Assembly: GCA_002841825.1 (NCBI GenBank)
Contig: PHAZ01000016.1
Location: 1 to 51,197 of the forward strand
Source of the DNA: Deltaproteobacteria bacterium HGW-Deltaproteobacteria-22
GTDB taxonomy: Bacteria > Myxococcota_A > Polyangia > HGW-17
Length of the DNA stretch: 51,197 nt
Reading direction: 5' to 3'
The first letter of the stretch is position 1. Each line of letters opens with the position of its first letter. Under the pieces are notes generated by a model. It was given only the letters and a program-made list of their open reading frames with translations. It made no database searches and had not been told where the DNA came from. Positions 1-6,833 of this stretch are shown in pieces. The translations under genes were made by a program, and so were the position numbers.

Positions 1-242
1 CGCAGCAGATGCGGCGAGGTATAGGCACCCACGCGCAGGCCGGCAGCAGCGGCCATGGCCTCGATAAAGGCAACCGTCGAACCCTTGCCATTGGTGCCCG
101 CGCAGCTTACCACCTGCCGCGCCGGGCGCTGCAACGCCATCGCATCGGCAACCGCGCGCACCCGCTCCAGGCCCATGGCAATGGCCTGCGGATGCAGTTG
201 CTGCTGGTAATCGAGCCATTGGGTGAGGGAACGCGTGATCAT
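1..242 (-). CDS. folC: Folylpolyglutamate synthase / dihydrofolate synthase, N-terminal fragment
   Basis: FolC adds glutamate to dihydropteroate or folates in the cytoplasm, using ATP. The 80 visible residues carry the family N-terminus: an LTQWLDY opening, LHPQAIAMGLERV, then the ATP-binding P-loop AGTNGKGSTVAF and the following GAYTSPHLLR. The gene runs off the left edge, so only about a fifth is present. The ATG at 242 is chosen because the protein then begins a few residues before the conserved LxxWL; the frame stays open back to about 299 without a better start. The sequence resembles gamma/betaproteobacterial FolC more than I would expect for the rest of the window. It lies 61 bp downstream of the small ORF at 304-489. 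Family identity is certain; origin is inferred. Confidence 0.87.
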   Translation of the reverse strand, partial: MITRSLTQWLDYQQQLHPQAIAMGLERVRAVADAMALQRPARQVVSCAGTNGKGSTVAFIEAMAAAAGLRVGAYTSPHLL

Positions 243-303
243 GGCGCGCAATTCATGGCCTCTCTGGCGCAGGGCGGCTGGTAGGCGCTCAAAAGCTCAC
301 CGT

Positions 304-489
304 TCAAGGAGCGTTGTCGCTCGCGCCCGGCGCATCCTCGCCCGCGACGATGGGCTTGCCGTCTTTCCAGGTGACGGCGTACTGACCCAGCCGCCGCTTT
401 TTCTCCAACGTCTTGCCGACGGCCTGCAGGAGCGTTTCCAACTGCCGCTGCCCTTCCGGAGATGGCGTGGTTTCTTGCTTGGTGTTCAT
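304..489 (-). CDS. Small hypothetical protein (61 aa)
   Basis: A 61-residue, charged, soluble protein without signal peptide or membrane segment. The centre is basic (KTLEKKRRLGQYAV, then TWKDGKPIV) and the tail is acidic. The start ATG overlaps the stop of the upstream DUF559 gene by 4 bp (ATGA), a common sign of translational coupling. I do not recognise a named family. The overlap and the lack of better ORFs here support it as a real gene, possibly a partner of the DUF559 protein, but no function can be assigned. Confidence 0.5.
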   Translation of the reverse strand: MNTKQETTPSPEGQRQLETLLQAVGKTLEKKRRLGQYAVTWKDGKPIVAGEDAPGASDNAP

Positions 490-854
490 CGTTTGGCCTC
501 CAACAGCAGAAGCTGGGGCAGCAAATCGTCGTAAACGCCTTCAAGGTTGTTCAACACGTCATCGTTGCTGTATCGGATCACTTGCAAGCCAAGTGCGTTG
601 AGAAATTTGGTTCGCTTTGCGTCGTATTCAACGCTTTGCGCATGGCTATCACCGTCGATTTCCATGACAAGTTGCAATTCCGAGTAGTAAAAATCGACGA
701 TGTAGCGACCGATAGGCTTCTGACGGAGAAATTTGAAACGGGCAAATTGTCTTTTGCGCAGAATCTCGCGCCAGATCATCCGTTCCGCAGGTGTTGGGTT
801 ACCGCGATTCTGGCGGGCGAGCGCGGTCAGTTTCTTGTCATAGGGAAGGAAACC
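486..854 (-). CDS. DUF559 (Vsr-like) endonuclease-domain protein, 5' end disturbed
   Basis: DUF559 proteins are small single-domain nucleases of the very-short-patch-repair (Vsr) / PD-(D/E)xK type, usually of unknown biological role. The family core is visible: LPYDKKLTALARQNR, NPTPAERMIWREIL, FKFLRQKPIGRYIVDFYY, then MEIDGDSHAQ with the acidic putative catalytic residues, and VIRYSNDDVLNNLEGVY. The domain begins at about 854, inside or at the edge of the inverted repeat at 850-990. In this frame no ATG, GTG or TTG occurs between the domain and a GTG at 1019, which lies across the repeat in another gene's territory. The native start is therefore probably missing or replaced. It overlaps the small ORF downstream by 4 bp. 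The domain call is strong; the gene start is unknown. Confidence 0.75.
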   Translation of the reverse strand, partial: GFLPYDKKLTALARQNRGNPTPAERMIWREILRKRQFARFKFLRQKPIGRYIVDFYYSELQLVMEIDGDSHAQSVEYDAKRTKFLNALGLQVIRYSNDDVLNNLEGVYDDLLPQLLLLEAKR

Positions 855-1750
855 CTCCCCCCGCCCTCCCTTGTCAGGGAGGGAGCTGGCGCCGTCGCAC
901 TTGGCAGATTGCGACTGACCATCGCCCCCTTTCTCCGTGTCGCGAAGAAGGCTTGAACTTCCCCCCTGACAAGGGGGGACTGAGGGGGGTTGCTGCTGAT
1001 CCCGCCGCCGTTGGAGCACACGTTGCCCAGATCCGCGCGGCCGCCGAAGGTGCTGTGAACGACGTAGACGGGCCGGTCCTCGAACTGGTCGAACACGCGG
1101 ATGCCCGCGCCACCGACGTCGGGGCCGGTCGGGGCGCAGGAGTTGCCGAAGAAACGGCTGTTGATGACCTTGAAGCGACCTCCGCGGACCCAGATCGCGC
1201 CACCCCCGTCATACTCGTCCTCGTTTTCCGAGTTGCCGTCGACAAACGTCAGGTTCTGCACGGTCAGGCGCGGGTGATCCTGGTCGTTGCAGTGGGAGGT
1301 GGTCCAGACCTGGTCCGGATCGCAGGTGTTCATGTACAGGATGCGTCGGCGGTCGCCCCCGGAGAGGGCCACCTTGCCGCCCCCGTCGATCACGATCTCG
1401 GGGCCCGTGTCGTTGCGGATCTTCGCGGTCTCGGACAGTTGGATCGTCACCGGATCCGGCCCGCAGTTGAACGTGATGATGCCGCCTTGGGCGATGGTGG
1501 AGACGACGGCCTCGGAGGTGCAGCTCCCGGGGGTGCCGTCACCGATGACGTGGTCGGGAACGGACGTGTCCGCGAGCATGGCCTCTTCCGGGATCGGGCA
1601 GGCGCCGTCGGGGTTGCCCGCAGTGGGCATGTCGTCGGTGATCTCGATATAGTCGATGTCGGTGAACCAGCGGCCGCCGCCACCGTCGTCACAGGAGGAG
1701 AAGGCTGTGAGCAAGAGGCAAACGGGCATTACAAGGTGGCGGATTTTCAT
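827..1750 (-). CDS. Lipoprotein with parallel beta-helix (pectin-lyase-like) repeats, 3' end replaced by repeat sequence
   Basis: The frame starts at an ATG with AGGAG about 7 bp upstream. The N-terminus is a lipoprotein signal ending in the lipobox FSSC, so the protein should be tethered to the cell envelope. After an acidic spacer, residues about 75-250 show right-handed beta-helix rungs: IVIDGGGKVALSG, LTVQNLTFVDG, GGAIWVRGGRFKVINSRFFGNS, and VVHSTFGG. This resembles the polymorphic outer-membrane or choice-of-anchor beta-helix proteins frequent in Myxococcota. At about residue 253, directly after SNGGGISS, the frame enters the inverted repeat and the remaining ~54 residues (NPPQSPLVRGE onward) are translated repeat and DUF559 antisense. 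The native protein was certainly longer. The genuine part is 991-1750. Confidence 0.7.
   Translation of the reverse strand: MKIRHLVMPVCLLLTAFSSCDDGGGGRWFTDIDYIEITDDMPTAGNPDGACPIPEEAMLADTSVPDHVIGDGTPGSCTSEAVVSTIAQGGIITFNCGPDPVTIQLSETAKIRNDTGPEIVIDGGGKVALSGGDRRRILYMNTCDPDQVWTTSHCNDQDHPRLTVQNLTFVDGNSENEDEYDGGGAIWVRGGRFKVINSRFFGNSCAPTGPDVGGAGIRVFDQFEDRPVYVVHSTFGGRADLGNVCSNGGGISSNPPQSPLVRGEVQAFFATRRKGAMVSRNLPSATAPAPSLTREGGGRVSFPMTRN
850..990. repeat. Inverted TTGTCAGGG-type repeat element
   Basis: Two G/C-run palindromes face each other: CCCTCCCTTGTCAGGGAGGG at 864-883 and CCCCCCTGACAAGGGGGG at 961-978, about 78 bp apart, followed by a further CTGAGGGGGGTT. The cores TTGTCA and TGACAA are inverted copies of each other. 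I recall similar short G-run repeats next to DUF559 genes in proteobacterial genomes, but could not check this. The element fills the space between the DUF559 domain and the point where the beta-helix lipoprotein loses its sense. Confidence 0.65.
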
Positions 1751-1834
1751 GGGCTCACTCCTGAGGATGCAATGGATTCGTGGACAACTCCGGCACCGTA
1801 CGACTTCCTGCCACGCGTTGGGACATCCAAACGC

Positions 1835-2344
1835 CTACAGCGCCTCGAGACCGTCGATCACGCGCTCGTACTCGGACGCGACCACGCAGGCGGAGATGGA
1901 CTTCGCCTCGCAGGTGAAGTTGACCAGCACCAGTTGGTTCTTGTGGAAGAAAAAGAAGAACTCGACCTGGTGGGTGCGGGTGCGGCCGGTGATCCGCATG
2001 GCCTCGGCGCCCAGCGCCTGCGCGCTCTTCGGAGGGTCGAGCGTGATCTTGCGTGAGGCGGCGATGCCCTTGATCCGGGCGGTCCAGGTGGCCAGCGTGT
2101 CCCCGGTCTTCTTCGGGGTCGCGGTGATCACGATGCGCGCACCTGCGGGGTGGTACCAGTGCACGCTCTGGGGCAGGTAGGCGTTGGGCTCGGCCGACAG
2201 CCAGGTCTTGGGAAAGGGTACGCGGATCCTGGCGGCCTTGATCGTGACGGGCCCGGAACGTGTCTGGGCGACGGCCGTCCCGGCAAAGCCGGAAACCGAC
2301 AAAACGATGAAAACAAGGGATGAAAGGAGACGGCCATGAACCAT
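1835..2344 (-). CDS. Secreted hypothetical protein (PsbP/LpqN-like?)
   Basis: A protein of 169 residues with a clear Sec signal peptide: basic start MVHGR, hydrophobic stretch LLSSLVFIVLSVSGFAG, and an AVAQ cleavage region. The mature part is a small alpha/beta domain (RIRVPFPKTWLSAEP, RIVITATPKKTG, THQVEFFFFF, LVLVNFTCEA) ending in a SEYERVIDGL helix. The pattern of a strand-rich core with the polypeptide reporting on a 'fit for Trp/Pro strand' start recalls PsbP/LpqN/DUF1795-type folds, but identity is weak. The ATG at 2344 is chosen because it begins the signal peptide; an in-frame extension to 2464 is Ser/Cys/Trp-rich shadow. It lies 19 bp downstream of the aminotransferase gene and may be co-transcribed with it. 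Confidence 0.7.
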   Translation of the reverse strand: MVHGRLLSSLVFIVLSVSGFAGTAVAQTRSGPVTIKAARIRVPFPKTWLSAEPNAYLPQSVHWYHPAGARIVITATPKKTGDTLATWTARIKGIAASRKITLDPPKSAQALGAEAMRITGRTRTHQVEFFFFFHKNQLVLVNFTCEAKSISACVVASEYERVIDGLEAL

Positions 2345-2363
2345 GACCACAACGGTAGGCGAA

Positions 2364-3581
2364 CTAGCGGATGGCGTCAACCACTTTCGGCTCTTCGACC
2401 ATGTCCGCAGCCAGGCCGGCTTCGCGGCGGGCGCGGTACAGCACGAACTGCAGCGTGTTGACAAAGCTCTGCAGCATCTCGTCGGAGAGGTCGCCCATGT
2501 TGGCGATCTGGAAGTACGTGTCCGTGAGGATGCCCTTGCACCCGTAGATGATGAATCCGTAGCCCTTCATGCGATCGTACAACTCGGAATAGGTGATGTA
2601 CTCCGGCACCTTCACGATGGTGAGGGTGGAGCTCCGTTGTCCGGCGACGTCCAGGAAGGTCAGGCCCATGGAGAGGAAGTTCTCGCGCAGGAAGCGGTTG
2701 CGCTCGCGGTACAGTTCCCAGCGGCTCTCCACGCCGTCCTCGAGCAGCTCGTCGACGGCCGCGTCGAGGGCGAAGAAGCCGTTGACCGCAGGCGTGAACG
2801 GGGTCAGTTCCTCCTCGATGGCGTACTTGCGGTAGCGTTTGAGGTCGAGGTAATACACGCGGGGCCGCACCGTCTCGATGACCTTCCAGGCGCGGTCGTT
2901 GACGCACACGAACGCGACGCCGGCGATGGCCTGCATGGCCTTGTTGGCCGAAGACAGGCAGATGTCGATGTTGTCGCGCACCACGTCGAGATCCTCGGCG
3001 CCCAGGGACGACACGGCGTCGACGAGCAGCAGGCGGTCGTACCGGCGGCAGATCGCGCCGATCTCGCCGATGGGGTTGATCAGGCCCACGGAGGTCTCGT
3101 GGTGGGCCAGCATGACCGCGCAGATCTCAGGATCCGCGGCGAGCTTGGCCTCGACGGCGGAGACGTCCATGGGGTTGCACCAGCCGAAGTCCAGCACTTC
3201 CATGTTCAGGCGGTGCACGGTGGCGACCTCGCGGTAGCGTTCGCCGAAGGCGCCGTTGATCAGCACCAGGATCTTCTTGTCCTCAGGGATGGTGGAGGAG
3301 ATCGTGGCCTCGATGCCCGAGGTGCCCGAGCCCGTGATCAGCACGACCTCATGGCGCTCGTCGCCGCGGAAAACCTTCTTGAGCTTGCTGCGCAGGTTGC
3401 GCACGAGCACGGCGAAGTCGGTGTCGCGGTGACAGGTGTCATGATGCACCAGCGCCGCCTTGACACGCGGGGTCGTCAGCACGGGACCGGGGTTGAGCAG
3501 GACGTATCCCGGGGTTTCCTTGTAGTTCAGAATGCCCTTGATATATCCCAACACACGCGCGCTGTTTTTCAAATTTTCCAT
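2364..3581 (-). CDS. Class V aminotransferase (2-aminoethylphosphonate:pyruvate / serine-pyruvate type)
   Basis: A cytoplasmic PLP enzyme of 405 residues, normal for the fold-type I class V family. Visible landmarks are NPGPVLTTPRVK at 30-41, the phosphate-binding TGSGTSGIEA near 83-92, LAHHETSVGLINPI at 158-170 (substrate and cofactor contacts), the PLP ring aspartate in LLLVDAVSS at 185-192, and the Schiff-base lysine in SSANKAMQ (K214). The order and spacing fit PhnW-like (2-aminoethylphosphonate transaminase) and alanine-glyoxylate/serine-pyruvate enzymes; no phosphonate genes are adjacent, so the substrate is open. The ATG at 3581 has a good AAGGAAC ribosome site 7 bp upstream; a longer in-frame extension to 3656 is not needed by the family. 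Confidence 0.85.
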   Translation of the reverse strand: MENLKNSARVLGYIKGILNYKETPGYVLLNPGPVLTTPRVKAALVHHDTCHRDTDFAVLVRNLRSKLKKVFRGDERHEVVLITGSGTSGIEATISSTIPEDKKILVLINGAFGERYREVATVHRLNMEVLDFGWCNPMDVSAVEAKLAADPEICAVMLAHHETSVGLINPIGEIGAICRRYDRLLLVDAVSSLGAEDLDVVRDNIDICLSSANKAMQAIAGVAFVCVNDRAWKVIETVRPRVYYLDLKRYRKYAIEEELTPFTPAVNGFFALDAAVDELLEDGVESRWELYRERNRFLRENFLSMGLTFLDVAGQRSSTLTIVKVPEYITYSELYDRMKGYGFIIYGCKGILTDTYFQIANMGDLSDEMLQSFVNTLQFVLYRARREAGLAADMVEEPKVVDAIR

Positions 3582-3835
3582 GAGCCGTTCCTTTCGTCCG
3601 CACTGCCCTCGCGGGCTTGGCCCCAGTGCTGCATTTGGCATGCCAAGTCCTGACAACCCGCGTCAATTACATTATTTCTTCATGAGTTTCAAGAGAAATA
3701 CGTTAAAAATCAAAGGGGATTTATAGTTGCATATATATGCAACCTTCCACTTTCTCGTGAAAGAATTCGCAGGTGACAGGTTCCGTCAGAATATGTGTCA
3801 AATCTCTGACACCCGGGTGTCAGATCCATCAGTTT
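3582..3835. promoter_or_regulatory. Intergenic region with three perfect palindromes
   Basis: This 254-bp gap lies between the aminotransferase start and the rnhA stop. It contains three perfect inverted repeats: TTGGCATGCCAA at 3635-3646, GTTGCATATATATGCAAC at 3726-3743, and TCTGACACCCGGGTGTCAGA at 3805-3824. The first two look like binding sites for dimeric regulators and lie upstream of the aminotransferase. The third is 11 bp beyond the rnhA stop and could fold as a 3' hairpin, but it lacks a U-run. TGACA motifs recur around it. No coding sequence is evident. Assignment as operators is inference. Confidence 0.5.
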
Positions 3836-4279
3836 TCAGGGGAGCTGCTGGTACTCGTCGGTGGTGGCGCGGTTGACGATGGCGGCGCGGGCGAGCTTGT
3901 CGGCGAGCTCGTTGCCCTCGTGGCCGGCGTGGCCCTCGATCTTGATCAACTTGAGGCGGGGAAACTCGCGCGCCTTCCTGCGCAGGGACATCACCAACTC
4001 GGTGTTGGCCTTGGCCTTCCAGTTCTGGGTGAGCAGCCCCAGCGCGTAGGCGCTGTCGGAGTACAGGTTCACCGGACGCGAGGGATCGCGGATGGCCTCT
4101 AGGGCGCGCAGGATCGCGGTCAGTTCGGCGATGTTGTTGGTGCACGCATCGCCGAGCCAGCCCGAGATCACGCGCTGGGTGTTGCCCGCGCGCAGCACGA
4201 CCCCGTAGCCCCCCGGCCCGGGGTTGCCCGAGCAGGCGCCGTCGGTGAACACAATGATGGGTTCTTGAAGGGAGTTCAA
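3836..4279 (-). CDS. rnhA: Ribonuclease HI
   Basis: RNase HI cuts the RNA strand of RNA:DNA hybrids, removing R-loops and primers in the cytoplasm. The 147-residue protein is the usual bacterial length. The DEDD metal site is complete: D13 in FTDGACSGNPGPGG, E52 in NIAELTAI, D75 in YSDSAYAL and D127 in GNELADKLAR; the flexible-loop histidine is H117 in IEGHAGHEGNE. The protein begins at an ATG at 4279. It is the last gene of the minus-strand series cutA, AGCS transporter, tkt, ppiB, rnhA, with a 73-bp gap after ppiB. A perfect palindrome (3805-3824) follows its stop. Confidence 0.96.
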   Translation of the reverse strand: MNSLQEPIIVFTDGACSGNPGPGGYGVVLRAGNTQRVISGWLGDACTNNIAELTAILRALEAIRDPSRPVNLYSDSAYALGLLTQNWKAKANTELVMSLRRKAREFPRLKLIKIEGHAGHEGNELADKLARAAIVNRATTDEYQQLP

Positions 4280-4352
4280 GGTATTACCGTCGAATTCTGA
4301 CCCGGCGTCAGCCGGCCATCTGAGGCACCTGCAAAAGGGTGCCGGATCATCC

Positions 4353-4832
4353 CTATGCGTCCTGGATCGTGACCGTCATTTCGACGCGATCCCGCGGCAT
4401 GTCCTTGGAGTTGCGGTCCAGATCGGCGATCTTGTCGACGACCTCCATGCCCGAGCTCACCTTGCCGAACGCGGTGTACTGGCGGTCCAGGAACTTCGAG
4501 TCACCGTGGCAGATGAAGAACTGGGAGCCCGCGCTGTTGGGGTCGCTCGAGCGCGCCATGGAGAGGATGCCCCGCAGGTGCGGGGTTTCGTTGAACTCCG
4601 CGTCGATGTTGTAGCCAGGGCCGCCGGTGCCCGGGGTGCCGCGTCCGTTGGGCTTGGAGTTGGGGCAACCGCCCTGGATCATGAAGCCCGGAATGACGCG
4701 ATGGAAGATCGATCCGTTGTAGAAGCCGCTTTCGGCGAGCTTGATGAAGTTGGCGACGTGGTTGGGCGCCTTGTCGTTGAAGAAATCCAGCACGATGTTG
4801 CCGAACTTGGTGTTGATGACTGCTTGTTTCAT
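4353..4832 (-). CDS. ppiB: Peptidyl-prolyl cis-trans isomerase, cyclophilin type (PpiB-like, cytoplasmic)
   Basis: Cyclophilin catalysing proline isomerisation during folding. The protein has 159 residues, no signal peptide, and the family signature FHRVIPGFMIQGG at 43-55 with the catalytic arginine R45. Further landmarks are the GTGGPGYNIDAEF loop, LSMARS, SAGSQFFI and the AFGKV strand. The length fits the compact cytoplasmic PpiB group rather than the exported PpiA group. It lies 27 bp downstream of the transketolase gene on the same strand and probably shares its transcript. The start ATG has a GAAAGGATC ribosome site. Confidence 0.94.
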   Translation of the reverse strand: MKQAVINTKFGNIVLDFFNDKAPNHVANFIKLAESGFYNGSIFHRVIPGFMIQGGCPNSKPNGRGTPGTGGPGYNIDAEFNETPHLRGILSMARSSDPNSAGSQFFICHGDSKFLDRQYTAFGKVSSGMEVVDKIADLDRNSKDMPRDRVEMTVTIQDA

Positions 4833-4859
4833 GGGGGATGATCCTTTCGTTGGTTGTGG

Positions 4860-6803
4860 TTATTCCATGGTGGACAGAATCCGCTCGGCGACCTGATCCG
4901 GATTCAGTCCGAAGTGTTTCACGACATCGCCCTCGGGGGCGCTCTCTCCGAAGGTGGACAGGCCGATGCGCTCCGGGACGCCAAAGCCCGCGAACAGGCG
5001 GCAGGTGCCGGCCTCCAGCGCGATCTTCCGCTTGGCCGGGGAGTTCTTGACGAGCCCCGGCAGCGTGCCCGGATCGGTCAGCGACAGCATCGGCACGCTC
5101 ACGACCTCGACGGCCACCCCGCGGGCGGCACACAACTTCGCGGCCTCGATCGCCACGTGCACCTCCGAGCCGCTGGCCAGGAGCTGGACCTTCGCGTCGG
5201 ACGCGGGGGCGACGACGTAGCCGGTCAGGTGCTCCGGCTCGCGGATGGAGCCCGCCAGTTGGGGCAGGTTCTGCCGGGTCAGCAGGATCGCCGTGGGGCC
5301 ACAGTTGGTGCGGGCGTACTGGTAGGCCGCCACACACTCGTTGCCGTCGGCCGGCCGGATCACGCTCAGGCCCGGGATCAGGCGCAGCGCGTCGGCGTGC
5401 TCCACGGGCTGGTGGGTGGGACCGTCCTCGCCGACATGGATCGAGTCGTGGGTGAAGATCCAGATCACCGGCAGCTTCATCAGCGCCGAGAGACGGACGG
5501 CTCCCCGCATGTAATCGGAGAACACCAGGAACGTCGCGCCGTAGGGCAGGACCTGTCCGTGAAGCGCCATGCCGTTGACGATGCCGCCCATGCCGTGCTC
5601 GCGGATGCCGAAGTGGATGTTGCGGCCTTCGGGGCGCTCTGCGGAGGTGGCGATGGAGACGTCGATCCAGGTGTTGTTGGACGGGGCAAGATCGGCCGAG
5701 CCGCCGAACAGCCGTGGGTCGGCCTTGGCGATGGTCTGCAGGATGCGGCCCGAGGACTTGCGCGTGGACTCCGAGGCGCCCACGGCCCAGATCGGGTATT
5801 CGGGCATGCCCGGGACCTTCCCGCTCATCAGGTTGTACTGCGCGAACTTCTCGGGGCTGGCCGCGGCGAAGGCCTCCAGACGCCCGTTCCATGCGGCGTA
5901 CGCGGCGGCGCGGGCGGCCATGGTGGACTCGATGTGCGCGACGACCTCCGGGGCCACCGAGAACGCCTCGCCATAGGCATAGGCGATGCGCATCTGCTCG
6001 ATGACATCCTTGCCCAGCGGGGAACCATGACACTCGGCGGTGCCCTCCTTTTTCCCCGCGCCGCGGCCGATCTTCGTATGACAGATTAATAGTTTCGGTT
6101 TTCCTTTACCATTTTTAAGAAGGTTTTCATAGGCCAGTTTGATGATCGCCGGATTCTCGGCCTCGACCTCCTCGCAGGCCCAGCCCAGCGCCGTGAAACG
6201 GCCGGCGGTGTCCTCGGTGAAGGCGATGTCGGTGGAGCCCTCGATGGAGATGCGGTTGGAGTCGTAGAACACGACCAGCCGGTCGAGCTTCTGGTGGCCG
6301 GCGAAGGAGGCGGCCTCCTGGGTGATGCCCTCCATCAGGTCCCCGTCGGAGGCCAGCACGAACGTCCGGTGGTCGCAGATCCCGGGACCGAACAGGGTCC
6401 GGACGCGGCGCTCCGCGAGGGCCATGCCCACGGCGTTGGAGAACCCGGCGCCCAGCGGCCCGGTGGTGGTCTCCACGCCCGGCAGGCATCCCACCTCGGG
6501 GTGTCCGGGCGTGCGCGAGCCGAGCTGGCGGAACTTCTGCAGATCCGCGGTGGTGACCCCGAAACCATACAGGTGGAGCATCACGTACAGCAGCGAGGAG
6601 CCGTGCCCTGCCGACAGCACGAACCGGTCGCGGTCGGGCCAGTCCGGGTGCGCCGGATCCATCTTCATCAGGTCGTGGAACAGCGCATAGGCCATGGGGG
6701 CGGCGCCCAGCGGCAGGCCAGGGTGTCCGGACTTCGCCTTCTCGATGGTCTCGGCGGCCAGCATGCGGATGGTTTGAAGGGTTTTTTCGGTCGACGGATG
6801 CAT
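4860..6803 (-). CDS. tkt: Transketolase
   Basis: Thiamine-diphosphate enzyme transferring two-carbon units between sugar phosphates in the non-oxidative pentose phosphate pathway. At 647 residues it is full length (usually 650-680). The N-terminal domain shows SGHPG with H27, SAGHGSSLLY near 64-73, GPLGAG at 115-120 and the ThDP/metal-binding SDGDLMEG at 152-159. The middle domain shows the activating glutamate in FGIREHGMGG and FSDYMRG; substrate contacts HVGEDGPTHQPVEH and RPADGNE follow, then the C-terminal domain with LEAG. All key motifs are intact. It lies 30 bp downstream of the AGCS transporter and 27 bp upstream of ppiB. The start ATG at 6803 has an AGGAGATTCC ribosome site. Confidence 0.97.
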   Translation of the reverse strand: MHPSTEKTLQTIRMLAAETIEKAKSGHPGLPLGAAPMAYALFHDLMKMDPAHPDWPDRDRFVLSAGHGSSLLYVMLHLYGFGVTTADLQKFRQLGSRTPGHPEVGCLPGVETTTGPLGAGFSNAVGMALAERRVRTLFGPGICDHRTFVLASDGDLMEGITQEAASFAGHQKLDRLVVFYDSNRISIEGSTDIAFTEDTAGRFTALGWACEEVEAENPAIIKLAYENLLKNGKGKPKLLICHTKIGRGAGKKEGTAECHGSPLGKDVIEQMRIAYAYGEAFSVAPEVVAHIESTMAARAAAYAAWNGRLEAFAAASPEKFAQYNLMSGKVPGMPEYPIWAVGASESTRKSSGRILQTIAKADPRLFGGSADLAPSNNTWIDVSIATSAERPEGRNIHFGIREHGMGGIVNGMALHGQVLPYGATFLVFSDYMRGAVRLSALMKLPVIWIFTHDSIHVGEDGPTHQPVEHADALRLIPGLSVIRPADGNECVAAYQYARTNCGPTAILLTRQNLPQLAGSIREPEHLTGYVVAPASDAKVQLLASGSEVHVAIEAAKLCAARGVAVEVVSVPMLSLTDPGTLPGLVKNSPAKRKIALEAGTCRLFAGFGVPERIGLSTFGESAPEGDVVKHFGLNPDQVAERILSTME

Positions 6804-6833
6804 GGAATCTCCTGGTTCGTGAAAGCGCCTCCC

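Noticed and set aside
239-544. A 101-aa minus-strand frame overlapping the small ORF
   Set aside because: It is another frame of the same DNA as the 61-aa ORF, with weak composition and no start signal; the overlap ATGA supports the 61-aa frame.
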